DNA from: Apodemus sylvaticus
Lineage: Eukaryota; Chordata; Mammalia; Rodentia; Muridae
Direction: 5' to 3'
DNA length: 64,000 nt
NCBI RefSeq assembly: GCF_947179515.1
Contig: NC_067478.1
Span: 26,466,266 to 26,530,265 of the forward strand
Shown here: in pieces, positions 45,906-56,309 of the stretch
Position numbering within the stretch: the stretch's first letter is position 1
Layout: every line of letters begins with the position of its first letter
Program-made: the position numbers and the translations under genes
Notes under the pieces: generated by a model
What the model saw: the letters and a program-made list of their open reading frames with translations, nothing else
The model's database searches: none
What the model was told of the DNA's origin: nothing

Positions 45906-47428
45906 ATCTTTAAATAAGAAATCAATCTTCCACATTATCCCAAACCAGAAATAACCTATGTGTCAACAATACAACCAAATCCATCGTGGTTTCCAAATGA
46001 AATTCTCCTTAATTTCCTCTTAAATATCAGTGAGCAGAGAGTATGTGTGGGGGGGGAAGACAAATGAATTTGGGGAAAATCACACAAAAGAAATCCAAAA
46101 TATGAAGAAATGCCCAGCTGCACTTTTAATCAGAGAACTCAACAAGAGAAATTTAAAACACCATGTTTTATCTTGCAGTGTCAACAGCTCAGCTACTGGT
46201 CACCTGCCTTTCAGTGAAACACAAAAGAAGCTGATACCATCATAAAACATCCATTTATTAGTCAAAACTAATCAATTAGAATCTAGTTCAGTCTCAAGGG
46301 AGAAAAAGCAGTGCTATCTCATCTGAAGTCACTGAGGTAGGAAGGAGTGGCCAGAAGTAGCCGGCAAATTTTGACATTTACCTGGAAGAAACTCTGACAT
46401 AACCCAAGGACACCGAGAAAGCAGCAAGACTGTTGTCCACCACTGCGTTGTCTGCGATAACCGGGAAAGAAAACAACCCGGCATTCTTTCTGTCTGGAAA
46501 AATAATTGCAGCATTTACCCATAATGGAATGATGTCCTGGAGGAGGGTGGATTCGAGTGAAAATGGATTGGATTTTCTGTCCTGCAACATGGATAAATCT
46601 ATAAAACAGACTGAGCGAGGAAAATAAACAACAAAATGGGGTCTGTAGCACAGAGACACTGGTATAAATTAAAACACGCACCACAGTCTATATTTTTAAG
46701 AGAGACGTATCTGAATAAACATGTGGACGGTGGAGTGAGAGGCTGCACATAAAACATACTAGAATGAGCTTCTGGGGATGAGTTCTACAGGGCAGGCTTA
46801 GGACTTATAGGTAAAAATTAGGATGAAATAAATAACAGGGCCTCACAGCAAGGCTAGCAATGAGCACTAAGGTGAAATATGCAATCAGATAAATACAGGC
46901 CCTTATGCCTGAAAAAATAATTCTCATCTTGACATTTCACCCAAAGACAAGCCATTGGGGAAGACAGGTAGGAGCACTGCTGGAGGACAAGCCCCGGCTA
47001 CACACGGTCTACCCTCTGGTTGCCTTCTTAAATGCCTCTGACCACAGGACACACATGACCCTGTTTCTTCAAATGTGCTGTTTGTTGCCATGTTTTATAT
47101 CCCCAACATCCTGAACACAGAACCAAACAGACTTTAACTATCCAGCTACCTCAGAATTCTCTAATGATCGGTCCCTGACACAAAGGCTCTCTGCCCAAAG
47201 GAGTCGGCGAAGAGGAACTCCTCTCCTGTGTCTGCTGTGGCTCTGGTAAGGAGTTGCTCTGCGTGACTCAAGGCACCATCAAGACAGAAAGAGAATGAGG
47301 CAAACATGGTGCTTTCCTGAGTTAACTTCAAGTAGAGAGCATATAGCTCAACAAGAAGCAACCAAAAGCCTGTCTGTTGAGATCATAGGAGAAAGAGTGG
47401 CAAGCCATAGAAAATGCTCACGAGACTC
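45906..47428. other. Unassigned sequence, no gene seen
   Basis: 46490-46700 slightly resembles an old L1 ORF2 end but not enough to call. Frames of up to 121 codons (46319-46684 minus) overlap two other frames on the same strand and show no family. Confidence 0.4.
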
Positions 47429-47752
47429 TGTGTGTGTGTGTGTATGTGTTTGTGTGTGTGTGTACTTGTGTGTGAGCGCCGGTATATGTGTGTATATGAG
47501 TGTATGTGTGTATGTGTGTGAATGTGTGTGAGTGCGTGCATGAGAGTATGTGTGTCTGTAAGTATATGAGTATGTGTGAGTGTGTGTGAGTGGATATTTG
47601 AATGTGAGTGTATGTGTGTGAGTATGAGAGAGAATGTGTGAGAGTGTGCTTGTTGTAATCATGTGTGAGTATGTATGTGATCATGTGTGTGAGTGTATGA
47701 GAGTATGTATGTGAGAGTAATTGTGATCATGTGTCTGTGTGTGTGTGTGTGT
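47429..47752. repeat. Imperfect TG-rich array (TGTGTGAGTG-type)
   Basis: About 320 bp of TG dinucleotides broken by GAG, TAT and CATG variants, with pure (TG)n at both ends. The Thr/His-rich minus frames (47348-47662, 47418-47684) are repeat artefacts. Confidence 0.93.
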
Positions 47753-48224
47753 GATCACCCCTCTATCGTCACTATCTGTCACATGTATCAATATATCTTC
47801 ACAAGGCTTTGGCGACACCATGGAGCAGATGACTCAGTAATCGTGTTATTCTGTGGAAGGTGGGAAAGAGGGGAGACAGATGAAGAGGGGGAGGAAATGA
47901 ATGTTTCTAAATGTCTAAATATTTCATTTTCTCTTACTTCTATTAATCTGCTGAACGCCGCTGCATACTCAATATCTTGCCTTCAACCAGCATTAAGGCC
48001 ACTGTGAGCAATACTATATAGCATAAATGGGTTGATTGGTGTTTAATATAAATTTCTGAGTCTATGAGGCAACATATTGATTTCACAAAGGAAAATGGGT
48101 TGTGCATCACAGGGCAGCTGGAGTCAGTGGGTCTGGGTCAGCGTGGCTGACATCAGCCCTGGGCTTTTGATTCCTCTCGCACTGCCTCCACGTGGGCCAC
48201 TTGTTACGTGCTCTGGTGAATCAC
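47753..48224. other. Unassigned sequence, no gene seen
   Basis: No recognised repeat or gene. Confidence 0.45.
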
Positions 48225-48480
48225 TTTACTTTCTATTGCTGTGATAAAATGTCATGAATAGGAGAGCAACTAGGAGAGGAAAGGGTTAATTTGACTATCA
48301 AGTTGCAGTCCATCACTGAGGGATGCCAAGGAAGGACCTCAGGCAGGGCAGGAGCCCAGAGACACACACTGAAGCAGAGGCCATGCTGCTCACCAGCTCA
48401 CTCCTCAGAGGTGGGTTTCTTACTGATGAGCAGGTAATCAACCCCAGAGAGGACATCATTGGCGTCCTTCCCTCTGAAAT
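48225..48480 (+). repeat. Rodent dispersed repeat (other family)
   Basis: ACTTTCTATTGCTGTGATAA, a GGAGAGGAAAGGGTTAATT block, CATCACTGAGGGATGCCAAG and GAAGCAGAGGCCATGC follow the order of a very common mouse dispersed repeat whose name I cannot give with confidence. It shares a short 5' phrase with the repeats at 37646 and 39148. Confidence 0.6.
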
Positions 48481-49404
48481 CCATCTATGACCACCCACAG
48501 TGTGGAGGCAAGTACGACTGATCGGCTGACCACTCCTGAGTGGTCACCAGGCTGTTTCCAGATCATCTGCTCCCCTTCCCAACAGAAACTGGACAGACTC
48601 AGAGACAACTCAGAACTTCCCATTGTTTGCAAAAAGAGAAGCTCTCCTGCACAGTATGGTGCAATTTTGTGGAGATAAAACCACCAAACTATAGAAAGCC
48701 AGTCATCCAACAGCACAGCAGCATAGAGAGAAAGATCTAGAACAAAGACAGTATCCGTGGGTGACTTGTTTCTGAAGGCCCGCCTCCCCTAACTGGACAA
48801 ATGGGTCGCTGTTCCCTTACCAGCTTGATTTTCCTTCTCATGGTTTAGAAGGCAAGTGCACTGTTAGCTTCCTGTCTCCAAAGTGCTAAAGACAATTGGA
48901 CAGTGAGAGGTGGAGACAGCTTATTATATGGAAACCATCTTCTTCATAGTTTGTACAGCAGGTCCCCTCATTTCAAGTCCATGCACCTTCTGTGCTTTTT
49001 TATGAAATGGACCAGCAAATAAGGAGACACCGTTTCTTTCTAAACTCATTGCTCTTGGCTTAGATCGCTCCCTAGTGCTTGTGACTGAATGCAAAATTCT
49101 TTGATCTGGCCATGATTTGCCAGAGAACTGTGAGATTTCGATATCTTCACTAGCTTTATACTCTCAGCTTCCTCCAGGTGACTTTGTTGAAAGAGGGTCC
49201 TGAGGTCTGCACCCCTTCTGTCACTGGCCCACAAGCCCCTAAGACAAGTAGAGCGAACAGCACACCCTCCTCGGTGGCAAAAACCGAAGGGGATACTCAG
49301 TGAAAAGCTCAGAAGACTGACGGATCTGCTGACCACAGCTGCCACCAGGCTCTTGCTGGTCCTACGCTGCCCCCACAGCCCTCAACAGCCCCTTTAAGGT
49401 TGTT
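48481..49404. other. Unassigned sequence, no gene seen
   Basis: The first part may continue the dispersed repeat. A 99-codon minus frame (49046-49345) has no recognisable features. Confidence 0.4.
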
Positions 49405-49560
49405 ATTTCTCTACTATGGCTTTCGTAATAAGTCCAAGATCCTAAGCCCATCACCAGAGGCTTCGGTCATCACTCTGCCGGCTCCCATCCTTAATGCATT
49501 CATGACCACCACATCCTTCACCTTGCCGTGCCCCCTGCCTGACCTCCATGTTCTACTCCT
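49405..49560. repeat. Possible L2 fragment
   Basis: AATAAGTCCAAGATCCTAAG then a CCATCACCAGAGGCTTC block and CCGTGCCCCCTGCCTGACCT resemble the 3' part of ancient LINE2. The match is weak. Confidence 0.35.
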
Positions 49561-51939
49561 GAGCGGCAAAGTTTAGGTGATGTCAGACGGGCCTGAGTCT
49601 ACAGTCTCCTGAGGTAGTCATGATAACGGAAGGGGGCTGAATTTTTCTGTAGCGAGGATGCCAAAGCTTCTGAAGCCACCTCTGCAGTCCCCATTCTTGT
49701 CTCCCCTCTCTCCTTTATAGAGGTTCCAGATCCACTCTGATCCCCAAGCAGCTAGGCTGAACCAAGTATGGGTAGCGCCTGAAGCAGTGTTTTCTGGGAG
49801 ACTTCTTGGCTAGTGCTTCCAGAGTGGAGGGACAGTAATCCCAAGAGGAAGAACCGAAAACAGAAGGGTAGGGATTTTGAACGCCAGGAACAGTTCTCCC
49901 TTTTAGCCTGTCACCCAGGCCTTTGCTTAGAGAAACACCGTCCAGATAGAATGATTCTTGACCTTCCCATCCAAGCACACACGGGACCTGAGAAAGAGGG
50001 AGAGGGGAATTAAACTGGGGACCTCACAGCTCTGAATCAGCTAAGATACCAGAATCCTTGGCTTCTCGTTTCATTATCACTTCATTGCAATGAAGTTTGC
50101 AAGTAGCTCCCCTAGAAGACCTTGGCACCTTTGGGAATGACCATTGACTTTTCTGCATGCAGCCTTCCAAAACGTATTATGCTATTTGAATTTAATTTGA
50201 AAGAAAAACATAAAAGACAAATGATTTAACCCCTTAAGATCCCAAGAATAAATTGTCCTAAAAGCACGAGTCCAGTTTCACCCTGTGTTTACTATGGTTC
50301 TGTTCAATGGCTGCCTAAATACTTGCTCTAGCTGGTGGTGAGACTCTGGTTTCCTGGAACTCCTGTATTTAAGGGCTTCGTCTTGCCTCTGTCCAGTCCT
50401 CTGCTGCCTTGGTTCTATAGTATGTACCAGGCCTCCCTGCATCCATCACTACCAGATCACCGCCCTGGCACAACATCGCTGTTACATGTCTGCCCCAAAA
50501 TATATAGGCCAAAATCATGATGAATATTTTATGATTAATAATTTTATTTGCCTTCTTGGAAATTTGAAAATCTTTTGAAGAATCACTTCGTTGGCCCAAG
50601 TTCTGTGAATAAAAGATGCCCAAAGAAATTTGTGCTGAGGTCTCTTTTCCTACTCTAAGTTTTGCTACGCAAGCAGAGGCATGCTGATATCTTTGAAGCT
50701 ATGGGTATTCCCCTCAGAATTACAATGATGAAGGTGGCATCTCCCCCACAGAAACCATTAGCAAGAAGCCCGCTCAGCACTTTGTCCTTTCGCCCTCTCT
50801 TTGCTCAGGTTAGCCAATCAGATTCGGACGGAATGGAAGTCACCATGAAACAATAATGCCTTTTCTCTGTCTCTCGGCCGACTTGACATTTTCCTGGCAG
50901 CCTTCAGAACACTTCACACTTCTCTGGGAAAAAAAAATGTTGAAAGCAATTTGTAGTTTCTCAACACATATAATAAATAGGTTTTCAAAACAATATCCCT
51001 CAAAATTGCCAGCAGTATCCAGACTGAGTGAGACGCCGTTTCTCCTCTGTTGGTTTCCCTGGAAAGGTATTACTAAATAATTATAAAGACTCTAAAGATG
51101 GATGTAGCACTTGAATTACGAAAAATTTGATTTTTCTGTGACTAACATATCATTGCTCCCTGAAATATGTTCCAGAAATGGCAGGGTCCTGGTATCCTAT
51201 TATTTCTTTTAGTCTGGTTTCATATCTAGAAGTTCAAAAATACTTTGGCAGGTAGAGGCATGCTGTCTGAAGCTTTTGGCTCTCACTATCCAGCTGCTAT
51301 TGTAGTGGTGTTGTAACCCTTTGCCCTCTGGAGCCACACACAGCCCCCCCTCCCCACCACTGCTCTGAGGTCCATGTACGCTGAGATAAACCAATGCCCA
51401 CTTGTAAAGGTCTGTCTATGTCATTGTCCTGGCTACAGTGATTGGCCTAGGGATGGTCACATAAGGGAAACCAGAACCAGTGAGATGCAGACACATGTGA
51501 AAGCTCTCAGAGAGAGAATTCCATGTAAATGTCTGCCTTTGATCCTGAAGGAAGACCATGTCACTATATTGCCACTATCATGTTATCACATGCAGCCCAA
51601 GATGGCAGCCAAAGAGCAAGGGATGAACAATTGCTTTGCAGATACAAAGTGAGCCTCAGATGGAGCCACGCCTGAGACCTGGGGCTGAGTGAACTGCGTT
51701 AGTCAGATTTCTCCAGAGGCAAACTTATTTAAGAATCTATCGTTTCTGGGAGCAACTCTGTCCACCCATTTCTTAATCCCTTTTCTATTATTATTTTTTT
51801 TTAGTAGCTTGTCCATCTTTGGTTTTCTTTATTTTTCATGCATCCTTAGTTTTCCTTAATCTCCCCCTCCCCCTCCTCCTCTACACAACATCCACACACC
51901 ATCTCTTCACTTAACCCTTGCCCCATAGTATCCAGTCTT
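49561..51939. other. Unique sequence, no gene seen
   Basis: About 2.4 kb with no recognised element except a pyrimidine-rich stretch near 51860-51885. Open frames are all below 95 codons, on both strands. Confidence 0.5.
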
Positions 51940-52568
51940 CCATTTTTGTTTTAAAGCGGTTCCATAGACGTAGACCATGAGTCCTACACTATAGAATGGC
52001 TGTGGAGGCAGGGACCACTGGCGACAGCGCCAAGTCAGTAATGGGAGTTCTGCTCTCTGATCAGATATGAGGCCTGTTCCATGGGGAGTAGAAAGAACCA
52101 CAATTACCTAAGGCTGGGCAAGTCATCAGTCCTAGCAATGACGCTATTATTTGACTAAGTGACCAGGAGGTACCCAACATGCTGTGGCTGAAACAATTCT
52201 GTGGATGCTCATAGATTAGCGCTACTATCAGCTTTTGGTCAGAGAACTTTCTTCTAGCAGTGGCCAGTACTAACTGCAGAGATGCACAAGTGGTCACAGT
52301 GCTGAGACTGAAAAACTGCTGAATATTCCACCATCAATGGACTACTATATCACCTCCTCCAATGCTGGAGAATGGCACTGAAGATAGAGAAGAAAGAATG
52401 GTAGAGTCCGTGGAAGGAGAGGTGCAGGTAGCATGCTGCCTTTCAAACATAGCATCAGTTACCAGCTTGATCATAGAGCAACTGAGACTATCCATGTAAG
52501 AGCCATGCAAGATTGGGCCTGCCAACATGACTGTTACAAAAGCAAGTGTGAAGAAGAACCTTTTATAA

Positions 52569-52601
<33 letters not shown>

Positions 52602-52603
52602 AG

Positions 52604-52740
52604 TGCTGTGTCTTCACACACACCAAAAGAAGGCAATTCCCATTACAGATGGTTATGAGCCACCATGTGGTTGCTGGGAATTGAACTCAGGACCTCTGGA
52701 AGAGCAGTCAGTGCTCTTAACTGCTGAGCCATCTCTCCAT
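52604..52740 (-). mobile_element. B2 SINE, copy 1
   Basis: Complement of B2: CACCATGTGGTTGCTGGGAA, TTGAACTCAGGACCTCTGG and CTTAACTGCTGAGCCATCTC. The head (tRNA-like, with A and B boxes) is at the right. Confidence 0.9.
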
Positions 52741-52756
52741 CTCTCCCCCTTTTTTT

Positions 52757-52832
52757 TAAAAAGCTTTATTTATTGAAGTACACTGTAGCTGTTTTCAGAC
52801 ACACCAGAAGAGGGCATTAGATCTCATTACAG
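52757..52832 (-). mobile_element. B2 SINE, copy 2, partial
   Basis: GTACACTGTAGCTGTTTTCA then GACACACCAGAAGAGGGCAT is the B2 3' part only; the tRNA-like head is missing. Confidence 0.85.
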
Positions 52833-52855
52833 CTTCTCACCCCAGCCCCAGTCAG

Positions 52856-53023
52856 AGATTTTTATTTATTTAATGTAATTACACTGTCTTCGGACACACC
52901 AGAAGAAGGCATCAGATCCCATTACAGATGATTGTGAGCTACCATGTGGTTGCTGGGAATTGAACTCAAGACCTCTAGAAGAACAGTCAGTGCTCTTAAC
53001 CACTGAACTAGCCCTCCAGCCCC
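52856..53023 (-). mobile_element. B2 SINE, copy 3, full length
   Basis: Runs from a TTTATTTATTTAATG tail through CACACCAGAAGAAGGCATCA and TTGAACTCAAGACCTCTAGA to the head at the right edge (CTCCAGCCCC), directly against the 13-bp duplication at 53024. Confidence 0.92.
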
Positions 53024-53410
53024 AAGAAGAACCTTTAAGACTCTCTCATGAGTTTGTAGATAATGAGCCCCAGCCCTCCCTGAGCATCTATAGGTACTTA
53101 ATGGTCAGTGGGAGAGAAAGATATTTTCTTAAGCACTGTAGCTACTGCTAAGGAGCCCAAGCTGTGATAAATAATGCCCCACACAGGATCCTATGAACAA
53201 TTCTTATGACACTCATTGGGACATCAAAATAAACAAAGAAATGAAGACATGAAAGTAGGAGGAGTAGGTAAGAAAAGAATCAGGCTCAGTGGGAGCATTG
53301 GAGGAACAGAAGGGGATTGGGGATAAATGTGATAAAAATGCATCATCTGGATGTATGAAGGAGCCATAATGAAACCCCTTATTACGTGTAAGTTACTAAT
53401 AAAATGCTTA

Positions 53411-53840
53411 AGGTATATTACTAGCAATCTGTGCTCAAGAAGTTTCCTTTTATCCAGCTTTGCCTATGTATTCATATATTCTTTTTGTATATATTTGTTT
53501 CGTCTGGTTTTGTACGCATTATAATAAACCTATTTATTCAGGGCAAAGTGGGGTTTTGGATTTGTGTCTTATTCAAGGATTCATTCTTAAAGCTTATAAA
53601 ATGTACCAAGAAGAAGGAAGTGGATGAAGAAAAGAAGGAATAAAAAAGAGGAGGAGACAGGGGAGGAGGAGAAAGAGATGGTAGAGGAGAAAGAAGAGGA
53701 GGAGGGGAGAATGAGACCTCAAGGGTTCCACCTGGGATTGATAGAAACACTGGGCTCTACCGGACTGTGGAGAAGTCAAGGGAACAGGAGACTCTTCCTC
53801 CGCTACAAAGACACTACAGGAAGACCTAGGGCAGATAAGT
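53411..53840. other. Unassigned, with purine-rich tract
   Basis: 53604-53710 is a GAA/GGA-rich purine tract. The 173-codon plus frame at 53624-54145 combines this tract with antisense L1 and is not a gene. Confidence 0.5.
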
Positions 53841-54172
53841 TACCACCCCACTTCTTTTTTTTAATGGGGCACTTGACTTTTTTATTTGATATATTCTTTA
53901 TTTACATTTCAAATGATTTCCCATTTTCTGGCTCCCCACTCCCCGAAAGTCCCATAAGTCCTTTTCCCTCCCCCTGTTCTCCCATCTACCCCTTCCCACT
54001 TCCCTGTTCTGGTATTCCCCTATACTGCTGCACTGAGTCTTTCCAGAACCAGGGCCCACTCCTCCATTTTTCTTGGACATCATTTAATATGTGGATTATG
54101 TCTTGGGTATTCAAAGTTTCTAGCCTAATATCCACTTATCAGTGAGTGCATACCATGATTGATCTTTTGAGA

Positions 54173-55545
54173 CTAGGTTACCTCACTTAGAATGATGTTC
54201 TCCAACTCCATCCATTTGCCTAAGAATTTCATGAATTCATTGTTTCTAATGGCTGAATAGTACTCCATTGTGTAAATATACCACATTTTTTGTATCCATT
54301 CCTCCATTGAGGGACACCTGGGTTCTTTCCAGCTTCTGGCTACTACAAAAAGGGCTGCTATGAGCATAGTGGAGCATGTGTCCTTATTGCATGCCTGAGA
54401 ATTCTCTGGGTATATGCCCAGGAGTGGTATAGCAGGGTCCTCCAGAAGTGTCATGCCCAGATTTCTGAGGAACTGCCAGACTGATTTCCAAAGTGGTTGT
54501 ACCATCTTGCAATCCCACTAGCAGTGGAGGAGTGTTCCTCTTTCTCCACATCCTCGCCAGCACCTGCTGTCTCCTGATTTTTTGACTTTAGCCATTCTGA
54601 CTGGTGTGAGGTGAAATCTCAGGGTTGTTTTGATTTGCATTTCCCTAATGATTAATGATGTTGAACATTTCTTAAGGTGCTTCTCGGCCATCCAAAGTTC
54701 TTCATGTGAAAATTCTTTGTTTAGCTCTGTACCCCACTTCTTTATAGGATTATTTGGTTCTCTCAGTTCTACCTTCTTGAGTTCTTTTTATATATTAGAT
54801 ATTAGTCCTCTGTCAGATTTAGGGTTGGTGAAAATCCCTTCCCAATCTGTTGGTTGACGTTTTGTCCTTTTGACAGTATCCTTTGCCTTACAGAAACTTT
54901 GTAGTTTTATGAGTTCCCATTTGTCAATTCTTGATCTTAGAGCATAAGCTATTGGTGTTCTGTTCAGAAACTTTTCCCCTGTGCCCATGTCCTCAAGGGT
55001 CTTCCCCAGTTTCTTTTCTATTAGTTTCAGTGTGTCAGGTTTTATGTGGAGGTCCTTGATCCACTTGGAGTTGAGCTTAGTACAAGGAGACAAGGATGGA
55101 TCAATTCGCATTCTTCTGCATGCTGACCTCCAGTTGAACCAGCACCATTTGTTGAAAAGGCTATCTTTCTTCCACTGGATGCTTTCAGCTCCTTTGTCGA
55201 AGATCAAGTGACCGTAGGTGTGTGGGTTCATTTCTGGGTCTTCAATCCTATTCCATTGATCCACTTGCCTGACATTGTACCAATACCATGCAGTTTTTAT
55301 CACTATTGCTCTGTAGTAATGTTTGAGGTCTGGGATACTGATTCCCCCAGAAGTTCTTTTACTGTTGAGAATAGTTATAGCTATCTTGGGTTTTTTGTTA
55401 TTCCAGATGAATTTGAGAATTCCAGATGAATTGCTCTTTCTAGCTCTATGAAGAACTGAGTTGGGATTTTGATGGGGATTGCATTGAATCTGTAGATTGC
55501 TTTTGGCAAGATGGCCATTTTAACTATATTAATCCTGCCAATCCC
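54173..55545 (-). pseudogene. L1 ORF2 C-terminal part, broken
   Basis: Two open stretches survive: 55303-54788 (171 codons) and 54505-54173 (110 codons). They cover the region after the RT domain and the C-terminal end of ORF2, the L1 endonuclease/reverse transcriptase protein. The last stretch ends at a stop at 54173. Frameshifts separate them. A 13-bp duplicate (TTCCAGATGAATT at 55401-55413 and 55420-55432) adds a further break. It is non-functional and lacks the endonuclease. Confidence 0.9.
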
Positions 55546-55547
55546 AA

Positions 55548-56300
55548 ATCCAAGAACACAACAAAACGATCATCCACCATGATCATAGGCTTCATCCCAG
55601 GGATGCAGTGATGGTTCAATATACGGAAATCCATCAATGCTATCCACTATATAAACAAACTCAAAGAAAAAAAACACATGATCATTTTATTAGATGCTGA
55701 AAAAGCATTTGACAAAATTCAGCATCCTTTCATGCTAAAAGTCTTGGAAAGGACAGGAATTCAAGGCCCATATCTAAACATAGTTAAAGCAATATACAGC
55801 AAATTGGTAGCCAACATCAAACTAAATGGAGAGAAACTTGAAGCAATTCCACTAAAATCAGGGACTAGACAAGGCTGCCCCCTCTCTCCATATCTTTTCA
55901 ATAGAGTTCTTGAAGTCCTAGATAGAGCAATTAGACAACATAAGGAGGTCAAAGGGATAAAAATTGGAAAGAAAGAAACTATCACTATTTGCAGATGCTA
56001 TGATAGTATACTTAAGTGGCCAAAAAAACTCTACCAGAGAACTCCTACAGCTGATAAACAACTTCAGCAAAGTGTCTGGTTACAAAATCAATTCAAACAA
56101 ATCAGTAGCCTTTCTATACTCAAAGGATAAGAATACTGAGAAATAAATTAGGGAAATGACACCTTTCACAATAGCCACAAACAGCATAAAGTATCTTGGG
56201 GTGACTCTAACCAAACAAGTGAAAGACCTATATGACAAGAACTTCAGGTCTCTGAAGAAGGAAATCGAAGAAGACCTCAGAAAATGGGAAAATCTACCAT
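55548..56300 (+). pseudogene. L1 ORF2 RT-domain part, inverted and broken
   Basis: The 150-codon frame at 55678-56130 carries RT fingers/palm motifs (DAEKAFDKIQ at its start and RQGCPLSPYLFN about 65 residues on). A frameshift near 55970 moves the reading to 55964-56146 and a further stop precedes 56156. At about 55988-55999 the catalytic FADD-type motif reads FADA, so a metal-binding Asp is missing. It is inactive on several counts. Confidence 0.9.
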
Positions 56301-56309
56301 CCCACTTCT

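Larger units (their letters stand above)
52551..53036 (-). mobile_element. Nested B2 SINE cluster bounded by 13-bp TSD
   Basis: AAGAAGAACCTTT is repeated at 52551-52563 and 53024-53036. Inside lie a (GT)n tail (52570-52598), a B2 at about 52604-52740, a partial B2 at about 52757-52832 and a full B2 at about 52856-53023, all minus strand. The outer duplication fits insertion of one B2, with others inserted into its tail. Confidence 0.85.
51940..53410 (+). mobile_element. Lx-type L1 3' UTR, interrupted by B2 cluster
   Basis: Recognised blocks include TCTGATCAGATATGAGGCCT (52058), GGGCAAGTCATCAGTCC, GCCAACATGACTGTTAC (52521) and, after the B2 cluster, AAAATGCATCATCTGGATGT (53335). The sequence resumes on both sides of 52564-53023. 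No ORF2 part remains. Confidence 0.55.
53841..56309 (-). mobile_element. L1 insertion with 5' inversion and 15-bp TSD
   Basis: TACCACCCCACTTCT (53841-53855) and TACCATCCCACTTCT (56295-56309) match at 14 of 15 positions and bracket the element. From the left: an A-tail (T-run 53855-53862), a 15-nt spacer, a second T-run (53878-53883), L1 3' UTR, and the ORF2 C-terminal part on the minus strand up to 55545. From 55548 to 56300 the upstream part of ORF2 follows on the plus strand. The two ORF2 parts are adjacent in an uninverted L1, separated by only a few bases. It is a Mus-type L1, old enough to carry stops and indels. Confidence 0.93.

Noticed and set aside
46490..46700. Possible L1 ORF2 end
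   Set aside because: Only scattered short resemblance to old L1; not enough to annotate.
53624..54145. 173-codon plus-strand open frame
   Set aside because: It joins a purine-rich tract, the TSD and antisense L1 3' UTR; the Lys/Glu run and the rest have unrelated origins.
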